A DNA stretch of 64,000 nucleotides, from contig NZ_CP012184.1 of assembly GCF_001420995.1 (NCBI RefSeq), positions 2,774,501 to 2,838,500 of the forward strand, read 5' to 3'. Below the pieces are notes generated by a model, which was not told where the DNA came from, searched no databases, and saw nothing but the letters and a program-made list of their open reading frames with translations. Both the position numbers and the translations under genes were made by a program. This document shows positions 1-8,544 of the stretch, in pieces (position 1 is the first letter of the stretch; every line of letters begins with the position of its first letter). This stretch comes from Pseudonocardia sp. EC080619-01 (lineage in GTDB: Bacteria; Actinomycetota; Actinomycetes; Mycobacteriales; Pseudonocardiaceae).

Positions 1-1648
1 GCTCGCCGCCCTCCAGCGCGACGGCGTCGCGGTACCACCGCATCGAGTTCTCCCCGCCGGCCTCCGGGTCCCGCCAGGAGAAGCCCGCCGCGGGCGCGAT
101 CTTCTTCAGTCCCTTGCCCTGCGCACACAGGAACCAGGTCGACACGACGCCGTAGAGATCGACCCAGCACGGGTCCTCGATGAACTCGCGGACCTGTGCC
201 TCGGTCGGGACGCCGGGCATCCCGGCGAACCGGTGCGCCGACGACAGCATCCACCGGTTCTCGGCCTGCTCGTTGTAGCAGTAGGCGGCGAACGACCGGC
301 CCGACGCGCGGGCGGCCGCGCGGATCCCGGACAGCCACGTCCAGAACTCGCCGAACGAGCGGCCCTCGTCGCGCGTGGGGAGCGGGTCCCAGGTGGCGAA
401 CGCGCGGTAGCCCGGGTCGGGGTCGCCGTCGCGCGCCCCGCCGGGCAGCGACAGCAACGCTCCCCAGAGGTACGCGCCGGACTCGCCGAAGCTCTCCATG
501 TCGACGTCGACCTCGACGTCGGCACGCGGCACCTCCACCCGCGGCACCCGGCGGGCCACGGCCAGCCCGTGCCTGCGGGCCCGCGCCAGTGCCACGAGAT
601 CCCCGAACGGCGGTCCGGGCAACGGCGCGGCCAGCTCCGACGGCGGGTCGGCCGGATCCAGCCCGGCCAGTCCGGCGACGGTCGCCACACCGGCCGACCG
701 CAGCAGCCGCGCCGTCTCGCCGTGGGCGACCAGGCTGACGTCGTCGGCGCTCTCCAGGGCGGCCTCGCACGTGGGCCACCAAGGGCAGCGGCGGCACTCG
801 GTGATCCGCGACGGCGCCGCGAGCGCCGGCCCCCCGGCCGCGGCCGACCGGGCGACCGCGGCGCGGTCGGCGAACCGGACGTCGTACTCCTCCAGGGTGG
901 AACGCCCACCCGGCCAGTGCCCGGTGTCCAGGTCGTGCCAGACGACGACGTCGGCATCCAGCCCGATCACCCCGCCGAGCCGCGGCGCGGGCTCCGGCGG
1001 CGCCCAGCCCGCGGCCTCCAGCAGCCGGGTCAGCTGGGCCAGGGCCAGGAGGTCGCGGGGCTGCGAGCGGACCTTGCGGTCCGGGTCGTGCCGGGCGCGC
1101 TGCGGCCAGGGGTCGGTGACCGCCGTGGTCCGGGCGCCCTCGCCGGGATCGGTGATGCGCCGCCGCACGACGAGCAGCGGGACGTAGCCGCCGCCGGGCG
1201 CCCGCACCAGGAGCTCCGCGGTGCCGCGGCGGTCGTCGTCGAGCGGGAGCACGGCACCCCAGATCAGCGGGGTGCCCGCCGCCACCAGTTCCGCCGTCCG
1301 GGCGGCCCGCGCCGCGCGGGACCCGGCGGGTGGCCCGGACGCCTCGCCGTCGGACGCGGCCGCGACCGGGACGCCCGCCGGACCCTCCGCCGTGGCCGGG
1401 CCCGTCGCGCCGCCGGGCCAGGTGCTCGCCCAGTCCCCGCCCCAGGTGCCGGCCAGCAGCTCGCCGATCCGCGCGCGGTGCGCGGCCGCGTCGGCCCGGC
1501 GCTGCTCGATCGCGGGGTCGGGCAGGGCCCGGGGTGCACCGCTCGCCGACGGGTCGTGGTCCAGGTGCACCCGGCGGCGGCACCCGGTCAGCGCGGCGGC
1601 GTCGAGCAGGACGCGCGGCGCCGCACGGGATCCGGTCGAGGTGCTCAC
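1..1648 (-). CDS. TM0106-family RecB-like nuclease, 3' end cut by window edge
   Basis: The gene runs off the left edge; 549 codons are visible and the stop is outside. The frame opens with GTG (MSTSTGSRAAPRVLLDAA). Two family marks are clear: a Cys-rich cluster CRRCPWWPTC at residues 285-294, and near residues 510-535 a C-terminal motif containing GLKKIAP, GFSWRDPEAGG and SMRWY, typical of the RNase H-like/RecB-like domain of TM0106 proteins. These are predicted nucleases; the biological substrate is not established. The C-terminal motif is already present, so only a short tail should be missing. The 167 bases between this gene and the divergent DUF6474 gene show no further gene. Family call is firm; function is inferred from family only. 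Confidence 0.85.
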   Translation of the reverse strand, partial: MSTSTGSRAAPRVLLDAAALTGCRRRVHLDHDPSASGAPRALPDPAIEQRRADAAAHRARIGELLAGTWGGDWASTWPGGATGPATAEGPAGVPVAAASDGEASGPPAGSRAARAARTAELVAAGTPLIWGAVLPLDDDRRGTAELLVRAPGGGYVPLLVVRRRITDPGEGARTTAVTDPWPQRARHDPDRKVRSQPRDLLALAQLTRLLEAAGWAPPEPAPRLGGVIGLDADVVVWHDLDTGHWPGGRSTLEEYDVRFADRAAVARSAAAGGPALAAPSRITECRRCPWWPTCEAALESADDVSLVAHGETARLLRSAGVATVAGLAGLDPADPPSELAAPLPGPPFGDLVALARARRHGLAVARRVPRVEVPRADVEVDVDMESFGESGAYLWGALLSLPGGARDGDPDPGYRAFATWDPLPTRDEGRSFGEFWTWLSGIRAAARASGRSFAAYCYNEQAENRWMLSSAHRFAGMPGVPTEAQVREFIEDPCWVDLYGVVSTWFLCAQGKGLKKIAPAAGFSWRDPEAGGENSMRWYRDAVALEGGE

Positions 1649-1815
1649 GGTGGTCGAGGGTAGAGACCGTCCCCGACAGTTCCGACGGGTACCGATCCGG
1701 TGGACGACGCCGTCACTCCGCGGTGTCGGACCTGCGCGGGCGGTGGGACGGGCCTTAGGCTCCGGCGACGACATCGCGATCAACTGTGGTCGGACCGACC
1801 CCGGGAGGACACGAC

Positions 1816-2715
1816 ATGGGACTGCTGCGCAGGAAGCCGCGCGCCGGCGAGCGCGCCGCCGCGGCGACCAGGGAGGCGGCGGTCGACGCGTCCGAGCGGG
1901 TGCACACCGCCGCCGTGCAGACCGCCGAGTTCACCAAGGAGACCGCGGACCTGGCGTCGGAGAAGCTGCACCGCCGGGCCGTGAAGGCGCGCCGCCGGGC
2001 CGAGTCGGCGAGCCGCCGCGCCGAGAAGGCGGGCCGGCGGGCGGCCCGGACCACCCGTCGTGCGGTGGACTCGGGCACGCACTCGGTCGCCGCCGCCGCG
2101 AACGGTCTGCTCAGCGAGGCCGACCTCAAGGCGCGTTCGGCCGACCGGAAGACCGCGAAGACCGCCGCGAAGGCGGACGCCGGCGCCCGCAAGGCCGAGG
2201 CCAAGGCCGCGCAGGCCGCGGAGAAGGGCCGGCTCAAGAGCGAGGCCCGCGCCGCGAAGGACGCCGAGCGCGAGCGCGCCGCCCGCGAGTGGAACGCCAA
2301 GCGGGTGCAGCGCTACCTCGGCATCGCCAAGATCGTGGCGCCGCTGGTGGCCCCGTACGCGATGGCCGCCGCGGGCACGCTGCGGCACCGGCTCGACGAC
2401 CACCGGTCCCGGCGGCTCGGCGTCTCGCCGGACGAGCTGGGCGGCTACTCGGGCCCCGGCGGGAAGCTGCACGCACGGCTGTCCCGGATCTCGCGGACGA
2501 TCGCCGAGCTGCGCGCGGACGGCACCACCGACCGGGACGCGAACGCGAAGCGGTTCGCCGACGAGACCGAGCCGCGGCTGCACGACCTGGCCGCCGCCGT
2601 CCGGGCCGCGGAGAACATGCCGGCCGCCCGCCGCAAGGCGGCGTTCCGCACGATCTCGCACGACCTGGACCGCATCGAGGTCGAGCTGCTGGACCACCTG
2701 GGCGTCCGGGCCTGA
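1816..2715 (+). CDS. DUF6474 family protein, Ala/Lys/Arg-rich
   Basis: 299 residues. ATG at 1816 (MGLLRRKPRAGERAAAAT) is chosen over an ATG at 1786 because GGGAGGA lies just upstream. Residues 1-165 are an unbroken run rich in Ala, Arg, Lys and Glu, predicted to be long basic helix or coiled coil. Around residues 168-190 there is a short hydrophobic stretch (IVAPLVAPYAMAAAG). The C-terminal third is again helical and charged. I recognise the pattern as the actinobacterial DUF6474 family, whose function is unknown. No enzyme motif is visible. It stands alone: the neighbour upstream is divergent and the one downstream is convergent across a strong hairpin. Confidence 0.75.
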   Translation: MGLLRRKPRAGERAAAATREAAVDASERVHTAAVQTAEFTKETADLASEKLHRRAVKARRRAESASRRAEKAGRRAARTTRRAVDSGTHSVAAAANGLLSEADLKARSADRKTAKTAAKADAGARKAEAKAAQAAEKGRLKSEARAAKDAERERAAREWNAKRVQRYLGIAKIVAPLVAPYAMAAAGTLRHRLDDHRSRRLGVSPDELGGYSGPGGKLHARLSRISRTIAELRADGTTDRDANAKRFADETEPRLHDLAAAVRAAENMPAARRKAAFRTISHDLDRIEVELLDHLGVRA

Positions 2716-2719
2716 GCCG

Positions 2720-2756
2720 GACGGGCGCCGCACGCACCGTGCGCGCGGCGCCCGTC
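2720..2756. terminator. Bidirectional hairpin terminator
   Basis: Perfect 12-base arms (GACGGGCGCCGC at 2720-2731 and its complement at 2745-2756) around a 13-base loop. It fills the gap between two convergent genes ending at 2715 and 2759. There is no U-tract, as is common in high-G+C actinomycetes. Confidence 0.7.
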
Positions 2757-2758
2757 GC

Positions 2759-4168
2759 TCAGCCCGCGCGGTAGGTCTCCAGCAGCCGCAGCCACACCTC
2801 GCTGACCGTGGGGAACGCGGGTACCGCGTGCCACAGCCGGGCCAGCGGGACCTCGCCGACGACGGCGATCGTCGCCCCGTGCAGCAGCTCCGCCACACCG
2901 GGTCCGACGAAGGTCACCCCGATCAGCACCTCCCGGCGGGTGTCGACGACCGCGACCACGCGACCGGCCCAGTCGTCGGCGGTGAGCGACGACCCGGCGA
3001 CGGCGATGTCCATGTCGACGACCCGCACGTCCAGGCCGTCCCGCCGGGCGGCGTCGGCGGTCCGGCCGACCCAGGCGACCTCGGGATCGGTGAACACCAC
3101 CTGGGGCACGGCGTGGTCGTCGGCCGTCGCGGCGTCCTCGCCCCAGGCGCCGTCGTCGAGCCCGCGGCCTGCGGCCCGGGCGGCGATCGCGTGCGCGGCG
3201 ATCCGCGCCTGGTACTTGCCCTGGTGGGTGAGCGGTGCCCGGCCGTTGACGTCCCCGACCGCGTAGAGCCAGTCCCCGCCACCGTCGACGAGGCCGGAGT
3301 CGTCGACCGGGACGGCGCCGCGCCCGGTCGTCGTCACCCCGACGGTGTCGAGGCCGAGCCCGTCCGACGCCGGACGGCGCCCGGTCGCCACCAGCAGCCG
3401 GTCCACCTCGACCACCTCCCCGCCGAGGTGCAGGCGGGTCGCGTCGCCCGCGGCCTCGACGCGGTCGAGCCCGGTGTCGAGGCGGACGTCGACCCCGGCC
3501 TCCCGCAGCCCGTCGGCGACCCGCTCGGACGCGACGGGCTCGGCGTTCGGCAGCACCCGCGGTCCGTGGTTGACCAGCGTCACCCGTGACCCGAGCCGGG
3601 CGAAGGCGAGCGCCATCTCGCACCCGACGACCCCGCCGCCGAGCACGCCGAACCGGGGCGGGATCTCCTTCGCCGAGGTCGCGCCCCGGGAACCCCAGTA
3701 CTCGACCGTGTCGAGGCCGGGCACCGGCGGCGTCACCGGCACGCTGCCGGTCGCGAGCACCACCGCGCGGCGGGCCGTCACGGTCGTCTCCGTCCCGTCG
3801 GCGCCGGTGACGACGACGGTCCGCTCCCCGGCCAGGCGGCCGCGGCCGCGCAGCACCGCCGCCCCGGCACCCTCGGCCCACTCGACCTGCCCGGTGTCGT
3901 CCCAGTTCGAGGTGAAGGACGTCCGCCGCTCCAGCACGGCGGCCGGGTCGAAGTCCGCGGTGACGCCGGGCAGCCGCCGGGCGTCCGCGACCGCCTGCGG
4001 GGTGCGCAGCAGCGCCTTCGACGGGATGCACGCCCAGTAGGAGCACTCCCCGCCGAGCAGCTCGGCCTCCACGATCGCCGCGGAGAGTCCCGCGTCGACC
4101 GCGTAACCGGCGGCGTTCTCGCCGACCGGCCCTGCTCCGATGACGACGACGTCGTACTCGTGACTCAT
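2759..4168 (-). CDS. NAD(P)/FAD-dependent oxidoreductase, disulfide-reductase fold
   Basis: 469 residues. The N terminus has the FAD Rossmann motif VVVIGAGPVGENAA, then the redox-pair region GGECSYWACIPSK with the usual CxxxxC spacing. A second nucleotide fold (FGVLGGGVVGCEMA) binds NAD(P), and YAVGDVNG is the second FAD contact. The fold is that of dihydrolipoamide dehydrogenase and mercuric reductase. In the C-terminal dimer domain the catalytic H-P-T-x-x-E motif reads FPTVSE, so the usual active-site His is Phe. The paired cysteines may still be redox-active, but a standard lipoamide or glutathione-type reductase is unlikely. Substrate unknown. No lipoyl enzyme is nearby. Confidence 0.85.
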   Translation of the reverse strand: MSHEYDVVVIGAGPVGENAAGYAVDAGLSAAIVEAELLGGECSYWACIPSKALLRTPQAVADARRLPGVTADFDPAAVLERRTSFTSNWDDTGQVEWAEGAGAAVLRGRGRLAGERTVVVTGADGTETTVTARRAVVLATGSVPVTPPVPGLDTVEYWGSRGATSAKEIPPRFGVLGGGVVGCEMALAFARLGSRVTLVNHGPRVLPNAEPVASERVADGLREAGVDVRLDTGLDRVEAAGDATRLHLGGEVVEVDRLLVATGRRPASDGLGLDTVGVTTTGRGAVPVDDSGLVDGGGDWLYAVGDVNGRAPLTHQGKYQARIAAHAIAARAAGRGLDDGAWGEDAATADDHAVPQVVFTDPEVAWVGRTADAARRDGLDVRVVDMDIAVAGSSLTADDWAGRVVAVVDTRREVLIGVTFVGPGVAELLHGATIAVVGEVPLARLWHAVPAFPTVSEVWLRLLETYRAG

Positions 4169-4199
4169 GCCACCAGCATTCCCCGCCGTCGCCGGGTTA

Positions 4200-4862
4200 T
4201 CACCCCTGGAGTGCGGCGACCGCCTGCGCGAGTTCGACGTCGCCCTCGCGGAGCTCCAGGGTCGACCCGATCGTGTGGTCCGCGGTCAGCAGCGCCGCCA
4301 GTACGGCGGCGGTGTCGTCACGGGTCACGTCGTCGCGGTCGACCGGCGGCGGCGCCAGCAGCACCGCGCCGGTCCCGGGGTCGTCGGTGAGCCTGCCGGG
4401 ACGGAGGATCGTCGCGTCGAGCCGGTCGTCGGCGCGGATCGCCTCCTCGGCGGCCTTCTTCGCCCGGATGTAGGCGGCCCAGACCTCGCCGCGCTCCGGA
4501 TCCGGCTCGGCGTCCACCCCGGTCGAGGAGACCAGCAGGTAGCGGCGGATCCCGGCGGCCGCGGCCGCGTCGGCGAGCAGCGTCGCGCCGTCGCGGTCGA
4601 CGGTCTCCTTGCGGGCCGCCGTGCTGCCCGGCCCGGCGCCCGCCGCGAACACGACCGCGCCGGCGCCCCTCAGCTGCACGGCGAGCTCGTCCGCGGTCGC
4701 CGACTCCAGGTCGGCCACGACCGGCCGGGCGCCGGTCGCCGCCACCTCGTCGGTGTGGTCGGGGTTGCGCACGATCGAGCGGACCGTGTGCCCGTTGCCC
4801 GCGAGCAGCGCGGCCAGCCGCATCGCGATCTTCCCGTGTCCTCCGGCGATCACCACGTCCAT
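4200..4862 (-). CDS. NAD(P)H-binding SDR, NmrA/YwnB-like
   Basis: 220 residues, a compact atypical short-chain dehydrogenase. MDVVIAGGHGKIAMRLAALL is the N-terminal dinucleotide site (GGHGKI variant of GxxGxxG). VVFAAGAGPGS follows strand 4 and LLVSSTGVDA is the region of the catalytic Ser in classical SDRs. A YIRAKKAAEE segment resembles YxxxK. Proteins of this type are NAD(P)H sensors or quinone/epimerase-like enzymes. It ends 32 bases upstream of the start of the flavoprotein gene at 4168 and may share its transcript. Substrate cannot be told from sequence. Confidence 0.8.
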   Translation of the reverse strand: MDVVIAGGHGKIAMRLAALLAGNGHTVRSIVRNPDHTDEVAATGARPVVADLESATADELAVQLRGAGAVVFAAGAGPGSTAARKETVDRDGATLLADAAAAAGIRRYLLVSSTGVDAEPDPERGEVWAAYIRAKKAAEEAIRADDRLDATILRPGRLTDDPGTGAVLLAPPPVDRDDVTRDDTAAVLAALLTADHTIGSTLELREGDVELAQAVAALQG

Positions 4863-4902
4863 GGTCCGAGGCTAGGCCCGGACCGCACGTCGCGCGCGGG
4901 AC

Positions 4903-5358
4903 CTACCGGCGGTTCGGCTTCAGCGTCCAGACGATCGTCATCGCGCCGGTCTGCACGCCGTCGGCGTCGGTGATCGTGACGTCGACCGAGAACTCCGGCC
5001 GGGTGCCGCCGTCGAGCTCGGCGAGGACCTCACCCGCCGGACGGGTCAGGACCGCCTCCGCCCGCAGGTCGCCCTTGGCCAGCTTCAGGTAGCGGATCTC
5101 GGAGCGGACGACGAGCGGGACGGCCCGGTCGCCCGCCGAGGCGAAGGCCGCGAGCCCCACCGCGCCCGAGGCGGTCTCCCCCAGCCCGAACATGACCGCG
5201 GCGTGCGGGCCGCCGACATGGTTGTGCTGGTCGGAGCGATCGGGGAGGAACGCCTCCACCCGTTCGGTGGTGATCTCGCCGAAGGTGATCCCTGCCGTGC
5301 CCACCCACGGCACGGCCTGCGTCATCGCCCCGGCCACCCAGCTCGCGTCGTCAGCCAT
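4903..5358 (-). CDS. Hotdog-fold thioesterase (PaaI/DUF4442-like)
   Basis: 151 residues, the usual size for single hotdog-domain thioesterases. The HNHVGGPHAAVMFGLGETASG segment (near residues 45-65) is the helix that carries the active-site region of PaaI/YbgC-like enzymes, and VVRSEIRYLKLAKGDLRAEA is the following strand pair. It should hydrolyse an acyl-CoA thioester; the acyl chain is unknown. The stop lies 40 bases upstream of the SDR gene at 4862, so these three minus-strand genes (4168, 4862, 5358) probably form one unit. The 229 bases to the divergent dehydrogenase at 5588 hold the promoters of both directions; no clear operator was identified there. Confidence 0.75.
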   Translation of the reverse strand: MADDASWVAGAMTQAVPWVGTAGITFGEITTERVEAFLPDRSDQHNHVGGPHAAVMFGLGETASGAVGLAAFASAGDRAVPLVVRSEIRYLKLAKGDLRAEAVLTRPAGEVLAELDGGTRPEFSVDVTITDADGVQTGAMTIVWTLKPNRR

Positions 5359-5587
5359 GACCCGGAGGCTACTCGTCGGTAACCGGTTCTGGTAGCCGCC
5401 CGATTCGTCCGTCGTATCGCTGGGCGAGAAAGGATCCCCTTGTCCGCGGTCCGCGGTGGGGTTCTGATCGATGTGACAGGCGGCACAACGCGATCACGGT
5501 CACGTCGGCGCCGCTCCCACAGCAACGACCGCGAGTCCCACCACGATCGACGCGCACCGCCGCGCGTCCGACGCCAGGAGGTACCCC

Positions 5588-6616
5588 GTGAAGGCCGTGC
5601 GGGTGCACGCGTACAAGCAGGACCCCCAGCTCGAGGACATCCCCGAGCCGACGATCCAGGGACCGCTCGACGTCATCGTCAAGGTCGGCGGTGCCGGTGT
5701 CTGCCGGACCGACCTGCACATCATCGACGGCGACTGGGCCGACATCCAGAACCCGGACCTGCCCTACGTGATCGGGCACGAGAACGCCGGGTGGGTGCAC
5801 GCCGTCGGCGACGGCGTCACGAACGTCAAGGTCGGCGACACCGTCATCCTGCACCCGCAGCCGTCGTGCGGGCTGTGCACTATGTGCCGCTACGGGCGGG
5901 ACATGCAGTGCACCGGCGACGCCTTCTTCCCCGGCCTGTCGAACAACGACGGCGGCATGGCCGAGTACCTGCGCACCACCGCCCGGGCGTGCGTGAAGCT
6001 GAACCCGGACACCAACCCGGCCGACGTCGCCGCGCTCGCCGACGCCGGCATCACCGCCTACCACGCGGTCCGCAAGTCGGTGCCGTTCCTCTACCCGGGC
6101 ACCACCGCCGTCGTGCAGGGCGCGGGCGGGCTCGGGCACATCGGCATCCAGGCGCTCGCCGCGCTGACCGCGACGAAGATCATCGTCGTCGACAAGAACC
6201 CGGCCGCGCTGGACCTGGCGAAGAAGATCGGGGCGGACGAGACGGTCGTCGCCGACGGCAACCACGTCGAGGCGGTCCAGGAGATCACCGGCGGCGGCGC
6301 CACCGTCACCTTCGACTTCGTCGCCGAGCAGGGCGCCGAGCTCGACGCCTGGGCGATGACCGGTCCGGCCGGCTACCAGTTCATGCTCGGCTACGGCGGC
6401 GAGTTCAAGGCCCCGACGCTGGACTTCGTCGCCGGCGAGAAGAACGTCATCGGCAACATCGTCGGCACCTACAACGACCTGGCCGAGCTGATGGTCCTGG
6501 CGCAGGCCGGGAAGGTCACCCTGCACACCGTGCAGTACCCGCTGGACCGGGCGCTCGACGCCCTGCACGACCTCGACGCGGGCAAGGTCCGCGGCCGGGC
6601 GATCCTCGTTCCCTGA
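5588..6616 (+). CDS. Zinc-dependent medium-chain alcohol dehydrogenase, Prm/Mim-cluster type
   Basis: 342 residues; GTG start with AGGAGG upstream. Catalytic zinc ligands are in GVCRTDLH and GHENAG; structural zinc cysteines are in CGLCTMCRYGRDMQC. GAGGLGHIGIQA is the NAD(P) site. It closely resembles the secondary-alcohol dehydrogenase encoded beside the propane/acetone binuclear-iron monooxygenases (prmABCD, mimABCD) of Rhodococcus, Gordonia and Mycobacterium, where it oxidises 2-propanol to acetone. That substrate is inferred here. It is followed by an amidohydrolase and a DUF59 gene, the same companions as in those clusters, but no monooxygenase gene is in the window. Confidence 0.88.
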   Translation: MKAVRVHAYKQDPQLEDIPEPTIQGPLDVIVKVGGAGVCRTDLHIIDGDWADIQNPDLPYVIGHENAGWVHAVGDGVTNVKVGDTVILHPQPSCGLCTMCRYGRDMQCTGDAFFPGLSNNDGGMAEYLRTTARACVKLNPDTNPADVAALADAGITAYHAVRKSVPFLYPGTTAVVQGAGGLGHIGIQALAALTATKIIVVDKNPAALDLAKKIGADETVVADGNHVEAVQEITGGGATVTFDFVAEQGAELDAWAMTGPAGYQFMLGYGGEFKAPTLDFVAGEKNVIGNIVGTYNDLAELMVLAQAGKVTLHTVQYPLDRALDALHDLDAGKVRGRAILVP

Positions 6617-6627
6617 CCCCCGATTCA

Positions 6628-6646
6628 TACGTCCGTCCAGGACGTA
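6628..6646. promoter_or_regulatory. Inverted repeat between dehydrogenase and amidohydrolase genes
   Basis: Perfect 7-base arms TACGTCC and GGACGTA around GTCCA, 12 bases after the dehydrogenase stop and 58 before the next start. It could be an operator for an internal promoter or an intercistronic hairpin; sequence alone does not decide. Confidence 0.4.
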
Positions 6647-6704
6647 CGTACGGAAATCCTGATCCACCACCGATCAGCAGAGCAGCTGACGCAGGAGGAA
6701 CCAC

Positions 6705-7736
6705 ATGTACGAGAAGGATGGCGAGAAGTACTTCGTCGTCGACTCCCACTCGCACTTCTGGGACGCGTCCCGGGAGAACTGGGTCGAGGGTCGCGAGCAG
6801 TACGCCAAGGGCTGGATCGACTGCTTCTACGGCTACCACCAGCTCGGCCCGCCCGAGACGCACTGGGACTGGGAGCACTACCTCAAGGTCTCCGCCGACG
6901 ACTTCGAGCGGGACATGTTCATCGAGGGCCACGTCGACTACGCGATCTTCCAGTCGACGTACCTGAAGGAGTGGTACAAGAACGGCTTCAACACGATCGA
7001 CCAGAACGCGGAGCTGCTGGAGCGGTTCGGCGACCGGGTCATCGTCAACGGCCGCTTCGACCCGCGCGAGGGCGACGCCGGGCTCCGCCAGCTCGAGGCG
7101 GACATGGAGAAGTACCACTTCAAGGGCGTGAAGCTGTACACCGCGGAGTGGAACGGCGACTCCCGCGGCTACAAGCTGACCGACCCCGAGGCGTACCGCT
7201 TCCTGCAGGCGGCGCAGGACCTGGGCGTGAAGAACGTCCACGTGCACAAGGGCCCGACGATCTGGCCGCTGGACAAGGACGCGTTCGACGTCGCCGACGT
7301 CGACCACGCGGCCACCGACTTCCAGGGCCTCAACTTCATCGTCGAGCACGTCGGCCTGCCGCGCATCGAGGACTTCTGCTTCATGGCGGTGCAGGAGCCC
7401 AACGTCTACGCCGGCCTGTCCGTCGTCGTCGGCGGCCTGATGCACGCCCGCCCGAAGTTCTTCGCCAAGGTGATGGGCGAGCTGCTGTTCTGGGTCGGCG
7501 AGGACAAGATGCTCTTCGGCGGCGACTACAACATCTGGACGCCGAAGTGGCAGGTCGAGGGCCTCGTCGACTGGCAGATGCCGGACGACGACCAGTTCGC
7601 CGACTACCCGCGCCTCACCACCGCGAGCAAGAAGAAGATCCTCGGCCTGAACGCCGCCCGGCTCTACGACATCCCGGTGCCGGACGAGCTCAAGCTGCAG
7701 GACGCCCCGGGCGAGCAGCTGGTCGCGGGACAGTGA
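6705..7736 (+). CDS. Amidohydrolase-family protein of propane-monooxygenase clusters
   Basis: 343 residues; ATG preceded by AGGAGGA. The TIM-barrel metal site is visible as DSHSHFWD near residue 13, then GVKLYTAEW (strand with the bridging Lys region), VHVHKG, IVEHVG and FGGDYNIW at the C-terminal end of the barrel. It belongs to the amidohydrolase_2 group (decarboxylase/hydrolase type). In prm and mim operons a protein of this family is always co-encoded and is thought to help assemble or mature the diiron monooxygenase; its direct reaction is not known. The stop overlaps the start of the DUF59 gene in GTGA, which points to coupled translation. Confidence 0.85.
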   Translation: MYEKDGEKYFVVDSHSHFWDASRENWVEGREQYAKGWIDCFYGYHQLGPPETHWDWEHYLKVSADDFERDMFIEGHVDYAIFQSTYLKEWYKNGFNTIDQNAELLERFGDRVIVNGRFDPREGDAGLRQLEADMEKYHFKGVKLYTAEWNGDSRGYKLTDPEAYRFLQAAQDLGVKNVHVHKGPTIWPLDKDAFDVADVDHAATDFQGLNFIVEHVGLPRIEDFCFMAVQEPNVYAGLSVVVGGLMHARPKFFAKVMGELLFWVGEDKMLFGGDYNIWTPKWQVEGLVDWQMPDDDQFADYPRLTTASKKKILGLNAARLYDIPVPDELKLQDAPGEQLVAGQ

Positions 7737-8473
7737 CGCCCGGGCCTGTCGACAGCACCGTCCGGCAGGCCGTGTGGTCCGCGCTGGGGACGGTGCTCGA
7801 TCCGGAACTGGACGAGCCGATCACGGACCTCGACTTCGTCGAGTCGTGCACCGTCTCCCCCACCGGTGAGGTCACGGTGGGCCTGCGGCTGCCGACGTTC
7901 TTCTGCGCCCCGAACTTCTCGTTCCTGATGGTCGCCGACGCCTACGACGCGGTGACGGCCGTCCCCGGGGTGAGCAGGGCGCAGGTGACGCTGGCCGACC
8001 ACCACGCCTCCGACGAGATCAACGGAGGGGTCGCGGCGCACGCCGGGTTCGTGAAGTCCTTCGAGGGCTCGCTGAACGGCGAGGCCGCGGCGGAGCTGGA
8101 CGAGCTGCGCCACACGTTCCTGTCCAAGGCCGCGCTGGCCGGGCAGGACCGGGTGGCCCGGCCGCTGGTCGACGCCGGTCGCGGACCGGAGGAGCTCGCC
8201 GCGCTCACGCTCGGCGCGCTCACCGGCACCGACGCCGACACCGACGAGCTCGCCCGGATGCGTCGCCGCCGGGAGGCCATCGGCCTGCCCGCCGGGGACG
8301 ACGCGCCGCTGCTGGTGCATCCGGACGGCTCACCCGTACAGGTCGAACAGGTCCCGCTCCACCTGCGCCGGGCGCGGCTGCAGCGGGTCGGGATCGAGAC
8401 CAACGGGGAGTACTGCAAGTCGCTGCTCAAGATCCGTTACGAGCAGCGGGAACCCGCCGCGGCAGGCGGGTGA
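7733..8473 (+). CDS. DUF59/MIP18-domain protein (iron-sulfur or metal-assembly type)
   Basis: 246 residues from GTG at 7733, overlapping the amidohydrolase stop by four bases. Residues 9-90 form a DUF59 domain: LGTVLDPELDEPITDLDFV, then LRLPTFFCAPNFSFLMVADA, where the conserved Cys sits in a TFFCAP context. A longer helical tail (residues 100-246) follows and is shared, as far as I recall, with the DUF59 proteins of mim/prm clusters. DUF59 proteins act in Fe-S or metal-site assembly, so a maturation role is a reasonable inference. A strong hairpin follows the stop. Confidence 0.82.
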   Translation: MTPGPVDSTVRQAVWSALGTVLDPELDEPITDLDFVESCTVSPTGEVTVGLRLPTFFCAPNFSFLMVADAYDAVTAVPGVSRAQVTLADHHASDEINGGVAAHAGFVKSFEGSLNGEAAAELDELRHTFLSKAALAGQDRVARPLVDAGRGPEELAALTLGALTGTDADTDELARMRRRREAIGLPAGDDAPLLVHPDGSPVQVEQVPLHLRRARLQRVGIETNGEYCKSLLKIRYEQREPAAAGG

Positions 8474-8502
8474 GGACGGGCCGGACCCTGCCGGCCCCGC
8501 AC

Positions 8503-8544
8503 CACGTGAGCCGTGCTCCTCTCGCCGGGGGCACGGCTCACGTG
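8503..8544. terminator. Bidirectional hairpin terminator
   Basis: Perfect 14-base arms CACGTGAGCCGTGC (8503-8516) and its complement (8531-8544), loop 14. It separates the DUF59 gene from the convergent methyltransferase, whose stop codon lies inside the right arm. Confidence 0.8.

Noticed and set aside
233..1663. Long plus-strand open frame (476 codons) opposite the RecB-like gene
   Set aside because: Its translation is Arg/Gly/Ala-rich with no motif, while the minus-strand frame gives clear family motifs (CRRCPWWPTC, GFSWRD).
5359..5587. Sigma-54 type promoter before the alcohol dehydrogenase
   Set aside because: No GG-N10-GC pair at -24/-12 could be aligned convincingly, and actinomycetes generally lack sigma-54.
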